Positions 57,329 to 64,000 of a stretch of DNA of 64,000 nucleotides are shown piece after piece. The notes beneath the pieces were generated by a model, which was given only the letters and a program-made list of their open reading frames with translations, was not told the origin of the DNA and made no database searches. Source of the stretch: Sulfurimonas lithotrophica (GTDB lineage: Bacteria > Campylobacterota > Campylobacteria > Campylobacterales > Sulfurimonadaceae); the NCBI RefSeq assembly GCF_009258225.1, contig NZ_CP043617.1, forward strand, positions 434,001 to 498,000, read 5' to 3'. Numbering within the stretch: position 1 is the first letter of the stretch; each line of letters opens with the position of its first letter. A program made the position numbers and the translations under genes.

Positions 57329-58743
57329 TGCATAACTCTCCTAAGGTTTTAGTTGTAGGTGATTTGATGATAGATCACTATCTTTGGGGTAGTGCAAACC
57401 GTATATCGCCCGAAGCGCCTGTTCAGGTTGTAGATATTGACAAAGAGACAACTGTCCTCGGCGGTGCAGGAAATGTTGTAAATAATTTAAGAGCACTTGG
57501 ATGTGAAGTTAGTGTAATATCTGTCGTTGGTGATGATGATGTCGCACATGAATTAAAAAGCATGTTAGATGCGATAGATACAAAAAGTTATTTAGTTAAA
57601 GAAGATGAAAGAAAAACTTCTAAAAAAAGTCGTATTATTGCATCACATTCACAAGTAGTTCGTTATGATAAAGAGTCAAAAGAGAATATTACTAAGAGTT
57701 CTGAATCTGAGGTTTTGAAAAATTTCTCGACTCTTTGTGCGGAAGTTGATATTGTTTTATTATCAGATTATGGTAAAGGTGTTTTAACTACCTCTTTGAC
57801 AAAAGATATTATAAACATTGCTAAATCTAAAAATAAAAAAGTATTAGTAGATCCAAAAGGACTTGATTATTCTAAATACAGCGGAGCCTACCTTTTAACT
57901 CCAAATAAAAAAGAAGCACAAGAAGCAAGCGGAATTAATATAACTGATGATAATTCCTTAGTAGATGCACTTAAAAAACTAAAAGATGTAGCAAAACTGG
58001 ATATCTCTTTAATTACTTTAAGTGAAGATGGAATCGCAATATTTGATGACAAGCTTATTATGCGTCCAACTGTTGCACGTGAGGTATATGACGTGACAGG
58101 TGCAGGTGATACTGTCCTTGCCTCTCTTGGATATTCACTTGCCTCAGGGAAAGATATAGTTTCCGCTTTAGAGTTTGCTAACCTGGCAGCCGGTGTTGTT
58201 GTTGGAAAGCTTGGTAGTGCCACTGCAACGATAGATGAGATAGAACACTATAGAGCCAGTATAAATAAAACTAGTATAGATGCACACATTAAGAGTTTTG
58301 AAGAGTTAAAGATTCAAGTTGAGAGACTTAAAAAACTGGGTAAAAAAATAGTTTTTACAAACGGTTGTTTTGACATACTACATCGAGGGCATGTAAGTTA
58401 TCTGGATATCGCAAAATCTTACGGTGATGTGCTTATTCTTGGACTTAATTCAGATGCAAGTGTTAGAAAATTAAAAGGTGAATCTCGTCCTATAAACTCT
58501 GAAGAGGATCGTGCATTCGTTCTCTCAGCTTTAGAGAGTGTGGATTTTGTAACTGTCTTTTCAGATGAGACACCGTATGAACTTATTAAGATGGTTGAGC
58601 CTGACGTACTTGTAAAAGGTGGAGACTATGAAGGCAAAGAGGTTGTAGGTAGCGACATTGCACGTGAGGTAAAACTTGTTCAGTTCGTAGATGGAAAAAG
58701 TACCACGAAGACTATTGCTAAAATCCAAAGTTGTGAGTGTTAA
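57328..58743 (+). CDS. hldE: Bifunctional heptose 7-phosphate kinase / heptose 1-phosphate adenylyltransferase HldE
   Basis: A 471-residue fusion, normal for HldE. The N-terminal ribokinase-like domain (1-315) has VLVVGDLMIDHYLWG, LGGAGNVVNNLRALG and the catalytic DVTGAGDTVLA. The C-terminal nucleotidyltransferase domain (about 340-471) has VFTNGCFDILHRGHVSYL (HxGH) and DVLVKGGDYEGKEVVGSDI. It supplies steps two and four of the heptose pathway that begins with gmhA and gmhB at 28-29 kb. Confidence 0.96.
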   Translation: MHNSPKVLVVGDLMIDHYLWGSANRISPEAPVQVVDIDKETTVLGGAGNVVNNLRALGCEVSVISVVGDDDVAHELKSMLDAIDTKSYLVKEDERKTSKKSRIIASHSQVVRYDKESKENITKSSESEVLKNFSTLCAEVDIVLLSDYGKGVLTTSLTKDIINIAKSKNKKVLVDPKGLDYSKYSGAYLLTPNKKEAQEASGINITDDNSLVDALKKLKDVAKLDISLITLSEDGIAIFDDKLIMRPTVAREVYDVTGAGDTVLASLGYSLASGKDIVSALEFANLAAGVVVGKLGSATATIDEIEHYRASINKTSIDAHIKSFEELKIQVERLKKLGKKIVFTNGCFDILHRGHVSYLDIAKSYGDVLILGLNSDASVRKLKGESRPINSEEDRAFVLSALESVDFVTVFSDETPYELIKMVEPDVLVKGGDYEGKEVVGSDIAREVKLVQFVDGKSTTKTIAKIQSCEC

Positions 58744-59682
58744 TTGAAGATATTTATTGAAATTCCTACTTGGCTTGGCGATGCTGTAATGACGACGCCT
58801 GCTATAGAGAATATCGTTAAAACATATCCGGATGCTAAGTTAACAATATACGGCTCATATGTATCTACAAGGTTGTTTTTACACCATCCAAGTGTAGAGA
58901 AGATTTTTATTGACGAGTCTAAAAAAGAGGGTTTTAGATATTTAAACCTTTATAGAGATGCAAAAAAAGTAGGCAAGTTCGATATAGCTCTGAGTTTTAG
59001 AAAAAATTTTACTACCCAGTACCTGCTTTTCTTTTTAGGTGTTAAAAAAAGATACATATATAAAAGATATACAAAAAAAGAGATACACCAAGTCTTACGT
59101 TATAACGTTTTTATAAATAAAAGTTTTGAGATTCAAACGACTCCAGGTAAGTTAAAGATATATGGTTACGAAAGTGAAAAATCAGATAAAAAAATTTTAG
59201 GTTTAAATCCGGGTGCGACTTACGGGAGTGCAAAGCGTTGGTACCCTGAAGAGTTTGCTAAAGTAGCTATAGAGATGTCAAAAGATTATGATATTGTAAT
59301 CTTTGGCGGGCCTAACGAAGATGAAATAGCGGCAGATATTGAAAAACTGCTTGTAGATGCAGGTGTGAAAAATTATCAAAACCTAGCTGCTAAAACAAGT
59401 GTTGAAGAGTTAATAAGCGGTATATCAAAGTTAGACTTGTTTGTCACAAACGATTCTGGGCCTATGCATCTGGCAGCTACATTTGGAGTTCCTACGGTTA
59501 CTATATTTGGACCGACCAAATATACAGAAACAAACCAGTGGATGAATGAAAAAGGTGTTATAGTTACAAAAGATTTGGATTGTGCCCCATGTATGAAACG
59601 TATATGTCCACTAGGGCATCATAACTGTATGAAACTTATAAAAGCAGATGACGTGCTGGAGAAAATTAGAGAAGTTCTCTAG
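58744..59682 (+). CDS. waaF: Lipopolysaccharide heptosyltransferase II (WaaF)
   Basis: A 312-residue GT9 enzyme adding the second heptose to the LPS inner core. Visible: IEIPTWLGDAVMTTPAIENIV, LGLNPGATYGSAKRWYPEEFAKVA, VTNDSGPMHLAATFGVPTVTIFGPTKYTETNQW and the Cys-rich end LDCAPCMKRICPLGHHNCMKLI, all typical of WaaF. Start is TTG, immediately after the hldE stop. It ends in a 17-bp overlap with convergent waaC. Confidence 0.93.
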   Translation: MKIFIEIPTWLGDAVMTTPAIENIVKTYPDAKLTIYGSYVSTRLFLHHPSVEKIFIDESKKEGFRYLNLYRDAKKVGKFDIALSFRKNFTTQYLLFFLGVKKRYIYKRYTKKEIHQVLRYNVFINKSFEIQTTPGKLKIYGYESEKSDKKILGLNPGATYGSAKRWYPEEFAKVAIEMSKDYDIVIFGGPNEDEIAADIEKLLVDAGVKNYQNLAAKTSVEELISGISKLDLFVTNDSGPMHLAATFGVPTVTIFGPTKYTETNQWMNEKGVIVTKDLDCAPCMKRICPLGHHNCMKLIKADDVLEKIREVL

Positions 59683-60658
59683 CTATAGAACATATTTCAT
59701 AAGAGTCTATCTCTTTTATAGAATAATCTTCTTTATTTAGTTTGTATGGATTGACTTTAGAAGGTGATTTTACAACTTTGTTTATATCAGTAATATAAAC
59801 TCTACTGATTGGAGTTGGTCCAAATATTGTTATAGAGGGTATATTCATAGCCCATGCCATATGTGTCGGACCTGTATCGTTTCCTATAAGTAGATCACAT
59901 TGAGCTATTAATGCTTTTAAAGTATTCAAATCTGTTCTTGGGACAAGTGTTGCAAAATCAGAGTGTTGCTCTATATATTCACCGTCCTTTTTTTCCTCTT
60001 CACTACCCCAAATAACTAATATATTTTCTTTTAATTCATTTGCAATTTCTACAAATTTTTCTTTTGGGTAGTTTCTTGAAGGCCAAGTTGAGCCTATTAC
60101 GAAGATTATATTTTTTTTCTCTTTACTTAAGTAGTCATAAATAATTTTATTTTCATTCCTATAAAATAAAAACGGCTTTTTTTCAAATATATCTTTACTT
60201 GTTATTCCTAAGTTTAGGGATTTACTTACAACTTGGACATTTCTATCTATTGTGTTTGCATCATATGGCATATTGATTTTATGTTTGTAAAAAAATGAAG
60301 CGATGCCTTCACGTACACTGTCTTTGTCAAAACCGTAAACATCACCTTTCATAAACTTAGTGATCAATGCCGACTTTAAAAGCCCTTGCATATCTATGAT
60401 ATAGTCATATTTTGGAAGTGATTTTATTATTTTTATTTGTTCTGTCAAATCAGATATTTTTTTAGTCTTTTTAAACTTTTTTAATTCAACTTCTATAATT
60501 TTATGAATATCATTGTTGTCTTTTAAAATGGCTGACATAGATTTTTCTACAATCCAGTCTATTTCAGATTTTGGATAAATATTTTTTATAAACTGTAGCA
60601 CGATTGCACTGTGAACAATATCACCCATTGCGCTAAGCCTGACTATAGCTATTTTCAA
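59666..60658 (-). CDS. waaC: Lipopolysaccharide heptosyltransferase I (WaaC)
   Basis: A 330-residue GT9 enzyme adding the first heptose to Kdo. Landmarks: KIAIVRLSAMGDIVHSAIVLQF, IDWIVEKSM, YDYIIDMQGLLKSALITKFM, FVIGSTWPSRNYPKEKFVEIA and IGNDTGPTHMAWAMNIPSITIFGPTPISRVY. Start chosen at TTG 60658, which gives the family N-terminus and has GGAG eight bases upstream; that GGAG is part of the alternative ATG at 60670, which would add MEFF. Divergent from msbA. Confidence 0.92.
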   Translation of the reverse strand: MKIAIVRLSAMGDIVHSAIVLQFIKNIYPKSEIDWIVEKSMSAILKDNNDIHKIIEVELKKFKKTKKISDLTEQIKIIKSLPKYDYIIDMQGLLKSALITKFMKGDVYGFDKDSVREGIASFFYKHKINMPYDANTIDRNVQVVSKSLNLGITSKDIFEKKPFLFYRNENKIIYDYLSKEKKNIIFVIGSTWPSRNYPKEKFVEIANELKENILVIWGSEEEKKDGEYIEQHSDFATLVPRTDLNTLKALIAQCDLLIGNDTGPTHMAWAMNIPSITIFGPTPISRVYITDINKVVKSPSKVNPYKLNKEDYSIKEIDSYEICSIARELL

Positions 60659-60719
60659 AAAAAACTCCATATAATTTTAGGAATTATAGCAAGTTAACTT
60701 TTAACTTGGATATATAGTG

Positions 60720-60725
60720 TAAAAT
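60720..60725 (+). promoter_or_regulatory. -10 box seven bases before the msbA start
   Basis: TAAAAT preceded by GTG lies seven bases before the msbA ATG with no ribosome binding site, the fourth such layout in the window. Confidence 0.45.
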
Positions 60726-60732
60726 ACGACTT

Positions 60733-62445
60733 ATGAAAAAAGTTTTAAAAAGATATTGGCCATTTGTTAAAGAGTATAAGTTTTATTATTTTTTGGTGTT
60801 TATCGGAATTATTTTAACCGTTAGTGCAACTGCAGCGACAGCTCATATAATGAAACCCCTTATGGACGAGATGTTTATTGAGAAAAAAGAGGAGATGTTA
60901 TATCTTATTCCTATAGGAATGATAGTAATTTATTTTGTTAAAGCTATAGGTAGATATATTCAATCTGTATATATGCAGTATATAGGTGTACATATCGTAA
61001 CTAGATTTCGCGAGATGATGCTTGAAAAAATGATATCTCTTGATATGATGTATTTATATTTAAACCGTAGCGGTGAGTTGATTTCAAGAATATCAAATGA
61101 TATAAATAGAATTTTATATTTTGTATCAAATATGTTTCCAGAATTATTAAGGGAGTCACTGACAGTTGTGGCACTTATAAGTTATACGATATATTTAAAT
61201 CATACTTTAGCAATGTATGCATTAGTTGTAGTACCGTTAGTAGTTTATCCATTGATAAAAATTGCTAAAAGATTGAAAAAATATTCTCATAGGATGCAGA
61301 ATAAAAATGCAGACGTAACAACCAGACTTACAGAAATATTTAATAATACAGAAGTGATAAAGGCTAATGCAACTGAAAAATATGAAGTTCAACGCTTTAG
61401 TGAGCAAAGTTGGGAATATTTTAAAATACATATGAAATCTGTTTTTGTCGGTGATGTAGTACCGCCTGTAATGGAAGTTTTAGGTGCCAGTGGACTTGCA
61501 GCTGTTATTTTTATCGGTGGTAGAGAAGTTTATGACGGTAATATGACAGTCGGTGAATTTACTGCGTTTTTAACAGCTGTGGGACTTATGTTTGATCCTA
61601 TTAAAAAAGTTGGTGCTATCTATACAAAAATTCAAGATGCTTTAGCTGCAAGTGAGAGAATATTTGAAGTTTTAGATACTAAAAGTCGTATTACGTACGG
61701 TAATGTAGAATTATTGGATAATATCAAAACAATAGAATATAAAAATGTAACCCTTAAGTATGAAGACTCTTATGCATTAAATAACGTAAATATTAAAATA
61801 AGTTCGGGTGAGAATATAGCATTGGTCGGAGACAGCGGTGGTGGAAAATCGACTTTTATAAATATGCTTCTGCGTTTTTTTGACCCGGACAACGGGCAAG
61901 TTTTAATCAATGATTTGGATATAAAAGAGTATGAAAATACTTCTTTAAAGCATCATATGTCTTTAGTAACTCAGCGTATATATATATTTCAAGATACTTT
62001 AGCGGCAAATGTAGCTTATGGTTGTGAAGAGATAGATGAAGAAAAAGTTCATGAAGCTTTAAGACTTGCAGATGCCACAAAGTTTGTTAATGAACTTGAA
62101 GATGGAATAAATACACAAATGGAAGAGTTTGGTGCAAATCTTTCAGGTGGACAGCGTCAACGCGTAGCTATCGCTAGGGCGATATACAAACATTCGTCGT
62201 TGTTACTCTTTGATGAAGCTACATCTGCTTTGGATAATGAGAGTGAAAAGAGAATTCAAAAAGCTTTGGATGAATATACAAAAGATAAGATAACCATAAC
62301 GATAGCACACAGGTTAAGTACGATAAAACATGCCGATAAAATCTTGGTTCTACAAAAAGGAGAAATAGTAGCATCCGGAACTCATAATGAATTATTAGAG
62401 AGTAGTGATATTTATAAAAGATTAGCGGGTCAGTTAGAAGCTTAA
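60733..62445 (+). CDS. msbA: Lipid A export ABC transporter MsbA
   Basis: A 570-residue half-transporter that flips lipid A-core across the inner membrane. The N-terminal 320 residues form six membrane helices. The ATPase domain has Walker A GDSGGGKST, Q-loop LVTQRIYIFQDT, signature LSGGQRQRVAIARAI, Walker B LLLFDEATSALD and switch His in TIAHRLSTI. Its place at the end of the heptose/LPS-core genes supports MsbA over a drug exporter of the same family. Confidence 0.9.
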   Translation: MKKVLKRYWPFVKEYKFYYFLVFIGIILTVSATAATAHIMKPLMDEMFIEKKEEMLYLIPIGMIVIYFVKAIGRYIQSVYMQYIGVHIVTRFREMMLEKMISLDMMYLYLNRSGELISRISNDINRILYFVSNMFPELLRESLTVVALISYTIYLNHTLAMYALVVVPLVVYPLIKIAKRLKKYSHRMQNKNADVTTRLTEIFNNTEVIKANATEKYEVQRFSEQSWEYFKIHMKSVFVGDVVPPVMEVLGASGLAAVIFIGGREVYDGNMTVGEFTAFLTAVGLMFDPIKKVGAIYTKIQDALAASERIFEVLDTKSRITYGNVELLDNIKTIEYKNVTLKYEDSYALNNVNIKISSGENIALVGDSGGGKSTFINMLLRFFDPDNGQVLINDLDIKEYENTSLKHHMSLVTQRIYIFQDTLAANVAYGCEEIDEEKVHEALRLADATKFVNELEDGINTQMEEFGANLSGGQRQRVAIARAIYKHSSLLLFDEATSALDNESEKRIQKALDEYTKDKITITIAHRLSTIKHADKILVLQKGEIVASGTHNELLESSDIYKRLAGQLEA

Positions 62446-62451
62446 ACTAGT

Positions 62452-62952
62452 TTATTCTCTATCGTGATCACCTAGTGCATGAAAGAGTGAGTCGGATAAT
62501 CTTTTTCTATCTTTTTCGTTTAAATGTATAAAAAAATTCTCTTCCAATTCAATAACCTCACTTAAAGATTTTTCCACAATATTTTTTCCTAAAGGTGTAA
62601 GTTGAACAAGTTTACTTCTTTTATCTTCTATATTATCAAGTCTTTTTATAAATTCTTTTAGTTCTAGCTTTTTTAATACCTTTGTCATACCTCCTGAAGA
62701 AAAAAGTAGTTTTTCATACAGTTTTGTAGGGGTTAAAGTGTGCTTTTCGTCTTTGCAAGAATATAAAGAAGCTAATACGTCAATTTCGCTATTTGAGAGA
62801 TTATATTTTTTACTTAAAAGGTTCTCAATCTTAGTCAAAAGTTTTTGAGATAACATAATCAAAGGCAAAGTTACATAGCCTATGTCACTCTTACTACATA
62901 TATGGTCGTCATCCTTGCTATCAAGGTGTAATTTTAATTCATTAGCATTCAT
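62452..62952 (-). CDS. MarR-family transcriptional regulator
   Basis: A 166-residue winged-helix regulator. The central part (YNLSNSEIDVLASLYSCKDEKHTLTPTKLYEKLLFSSGGMTKVLKKLELKEFIKRLDNIEDKRSKLVQLTPLGKNIVEKSL) has the MarR recognition helix and the DxRxxxVxLT wing. It is divergent from a TolC-like gene with a perfect 28-bp palindrome between them, so it probably represses that operon and itself. The ligand is unknown. Confidence 0.9.
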   Translation of the reverse strand: MNANELKLHLDSKDDDHICSKSDIGYVTLPLIMLSQKLLTKIENLLSKKYNLSNSEIDVLASLYSCKDEKHTLTPTKLYEKLLFSSGGMTKVLKKLELKEFIKRLDNIEDKRSKLVQLTPLGKNIVEKSLSEVIELEENFFIHLNEKDRKRLSDSLFHALGDHDRE

Positions 62953-62984
62953 TAATAGAATTATACAATTTTTTTACTTAGAAA

Positions 62985-63012
62985 AAATATATCTTTCTAG
63001 AAAGATATATTT
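62985..63012. promoter_or_regulatory. Perfect 28-bp palindrome, probable MarR operator
   Basis: Half-sites AAATATATCTTTCT (62985-62998) and AGAAAGATATATTT (62999-63012) are exact inverted repeats with no spacer. The site covers the -35 region of the TolC-like gene, whose -10 is probably TATGAT at 63022, and lies 32 bp from the regulator's start. Confidence 0.8.
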
Positions 63013-63021
63013 AAGAAGGGC

Positions 63022-63027
63022 TATGAT
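63022..63027 (+). promoter_or_regulatory. -10 box of the TolC-like gene
   Basis: TATGAT lies 26 bp before the ATG at 63053, which has AAAGGA five bases upstream. The palindromic operator overlaps where the -35 would be. Confidence 0.5.
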
Positions 63028-63052
63028 ACTATTGCAGACTTAAAGGAAAAAA

Positions 63053-64000
63053 ATGATAAAAAAACTATATTTAATATGTGTCATTCCTTCTTTTGTTTTT
63101 GCTCATACCTTAAATGAATTAGTAGAAATGTCTTTTAATAACAAGCTGATAGAATCTTCAAAAATGAATATCGAATCAACTCAATATGAGTATGAAAGTG
63201 TTAAAGCAAAATATCTACCTCAATTATCGCTTGGGGCTAAATATCAGTTGACAAATAAGGAAACATCAAGTGTAGCGGATAATATAAATGTTTTATATGC
63301 AGAGGTTGATTATAATATATATGACGGAGGAAAAAGGGAAAACACTTTTGATTCATATGAATCGGATATCTTAAGTGCTAAAGAAAATCTTTCGGATTTA
63401 AAAAACAAAATAGCTCTTGAAGTTGTTAACTACTATTACAGTTATATGTCTTTGTCTTCACAAAAAGAGGCAAAACTTAAACATATAGAGCAACTTCAAG
63501 CCCAACATCAAAGACTTCAAAAGTTTTTAGAAGCAGGCAAAGTTACTAACGATGAAGTAGATAAAATTGTATCTAGAGTACAAAGTGCAAATGTAAATTT
63601 ACATGAGATAGAATTAAATATACAAACAATTCTACATAATTTAGAATATTTAGTAGGTAAGAAAGTTAGTGTTACCGGTACTTCAAAGATAGAAGAGTAT
63701 ATTGAACAAGAAGATAACGGAATTCGATCGGATCTTAAGGCTTTAAAATTAGATACCGAAAGTTTACTATATAAAGCTAAAGCTCAAAAAAGTGATTATT
63801 TTCCAAGTCTTAATATTAATGATACTTATTATAGATATGATTTGAACTATAAAACTCTGACATATAACGGGCTTTCTGATGAATACACTCAAAATCTAAT
63901 ATCTTTAAACTTGTCTTGGAATATTTTTGGATTTGGTACAACAAAAAAAGCTTATGAATCAGCTTATAAAAAATATACCGCTTTAAAGTCAAAATTTGAA
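63053..64000 (+). CDS. TolC-family outer-membrane efflux protein (3' truncated by window edge)
   Basis: The first 316 codons of an outer-membrane factor. It starts with a signal peptide (MIKKLYLICVIPSFVFA) and continues with the TolC/OEP pattern: TLNELVEMSFNNKLI, YEYESVKAKYLPQLSLGAKYQL, YAEVDYNIYDGGKRENTFDSYESDI, a long helix ending LEAGKVTNDEVDKIVSR, then the second repeat YFPSLNINDTYYRYD and LSLNLSWNIFGFGTTKKAYESAYKKY. The frame is open at the right edge. Adaptor and pump genes probably follow. Controlled, by position, by the divergent MarR regulator. Confidence 0.9.
   Translation, partial: MIKKLYLICVIPSFVFAHTLNELVEMSFNNKLIESSKMNIESTQYEYESVKAKYLPQLSLGAKYQLTNKETSSVADNINVLYAEVDYNIYDGGKRENTFDSYESDILSAKENLSDLKNKIALEVVNYYYSYMSLSSQKEAKLKHIEQLQAQHQRLQKFLEAGKVTNDEVDKIVSRVQSANVNLHEIELNIQTILHNLEYLVGKKVSVTGTSKIEEYIEQEDNGIRSDLKALKLDTESLLYKAKAQKSDYFPSLNINDTYYRYDLNYKTLTYNGLSDEYTQNLISLNLSWNIFGFGTTKKAYESAYKKYTALKSKFE

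Noticed and set aside
59667-59681. Rho-independent terminator at the waaF/waaC junction
   Set aside because: The 7-bp inverted repeat has almost no loop and no T-run follows on either strand; noted only as a palindrome.

Overview
The window reads as a chromosome segment of a free-living Campylobacterota (Epsilonproteobacteria), most like Sulfurimonas or a close relative. The evidence is the AT-rich coding style, an ATP-citrate lyase pair (aclB-aclA, hallmark of the reductive TCA cycle), a cbpA-hspR pair, a CcoI-CcoS cbb3-oxidase maturation pair, a sigma-54-type promoter before flgI, and epsilon-type rRNA and prepilin sequences. The genus is an inference; no alignment was run.

Layout. 1-10.1 kb: housekeeping and signalling. 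This holds a 5'-truncated cbpA, hspR, a methyltransferase, murA, a tight TonB receptor/YfiR-like/GGDEF-EAL operon, two unknown small proteins, a DnaQ-type exonuclease and rsmD. 10.1-15.1 kb: a response-regulator diguanylate cyclase, then flgI, a FlgJ-like rod protein, flgM, flgN and flgK. 15.1-22.8 kb: an ABC permease, an AI-2E-family transporter, a TrpG/PabA amidotransferase, a GT-C-like membrane protein, aclBA and a prepilin. 22.8-28.2 kb: one rRNA operon (16S, tRNA-Ala, 23S, 5S) with well preserved processing stems. 28.3-33.6 kb: gmhA, gmhB, a short asparaginase-like protein, ccoI, ccoS, a small cytochrome c and an outer-membrane barrel protein. 33.6-62.5 kb: a large surface-polysaccharide/LPS region. 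62.5-64 kb: a MarR regulator divergent from a TolC-like gene that runs off the window.

The polysaccharide region is coherent. It has a complete dTDP-L-rhamnose set (rmlA, C, D, B) and an Fdt-type set (ketoisomerase, acetyltransferase, aminotransferase) for a dTDP-3-acetamido-3,6-dideoxyhexose. All four ADP-heptose steps are present: gmhA and gmhB at 28-29 kb, hldD and hldE at 56-59 kb. It also has WaaC, WaaF and a third GT9 enzyme, several GT2 enzymes, an O-antigen-ligase-like protein and MsbA. No Wzx-type flippase is visible.

The most unusual part is 39.4-47.0 kb: one MBOAT O-acyltransferase followed by five membrane-anchored SGNH-like proteins with one GT2 enzyme among them. Two neighbouring SGNH genes carry a 320-bp, almost identical 3' repeat. 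This looks like an expanding, recombining O-acetylation module. Other points of note are a glycosyltransferase fused to an LPS-kinase-like domain, four genes whose start codon sits 6-7 nt after a -10 box with no ribosome binding site (likely leaderless), a sigma-54-like promoter before an outer-membrane barrel gene, a perfect 28-bp palindrome at the MarR/TolC promoter, and convergent gene ends where both stop codons lie in one palindrome.
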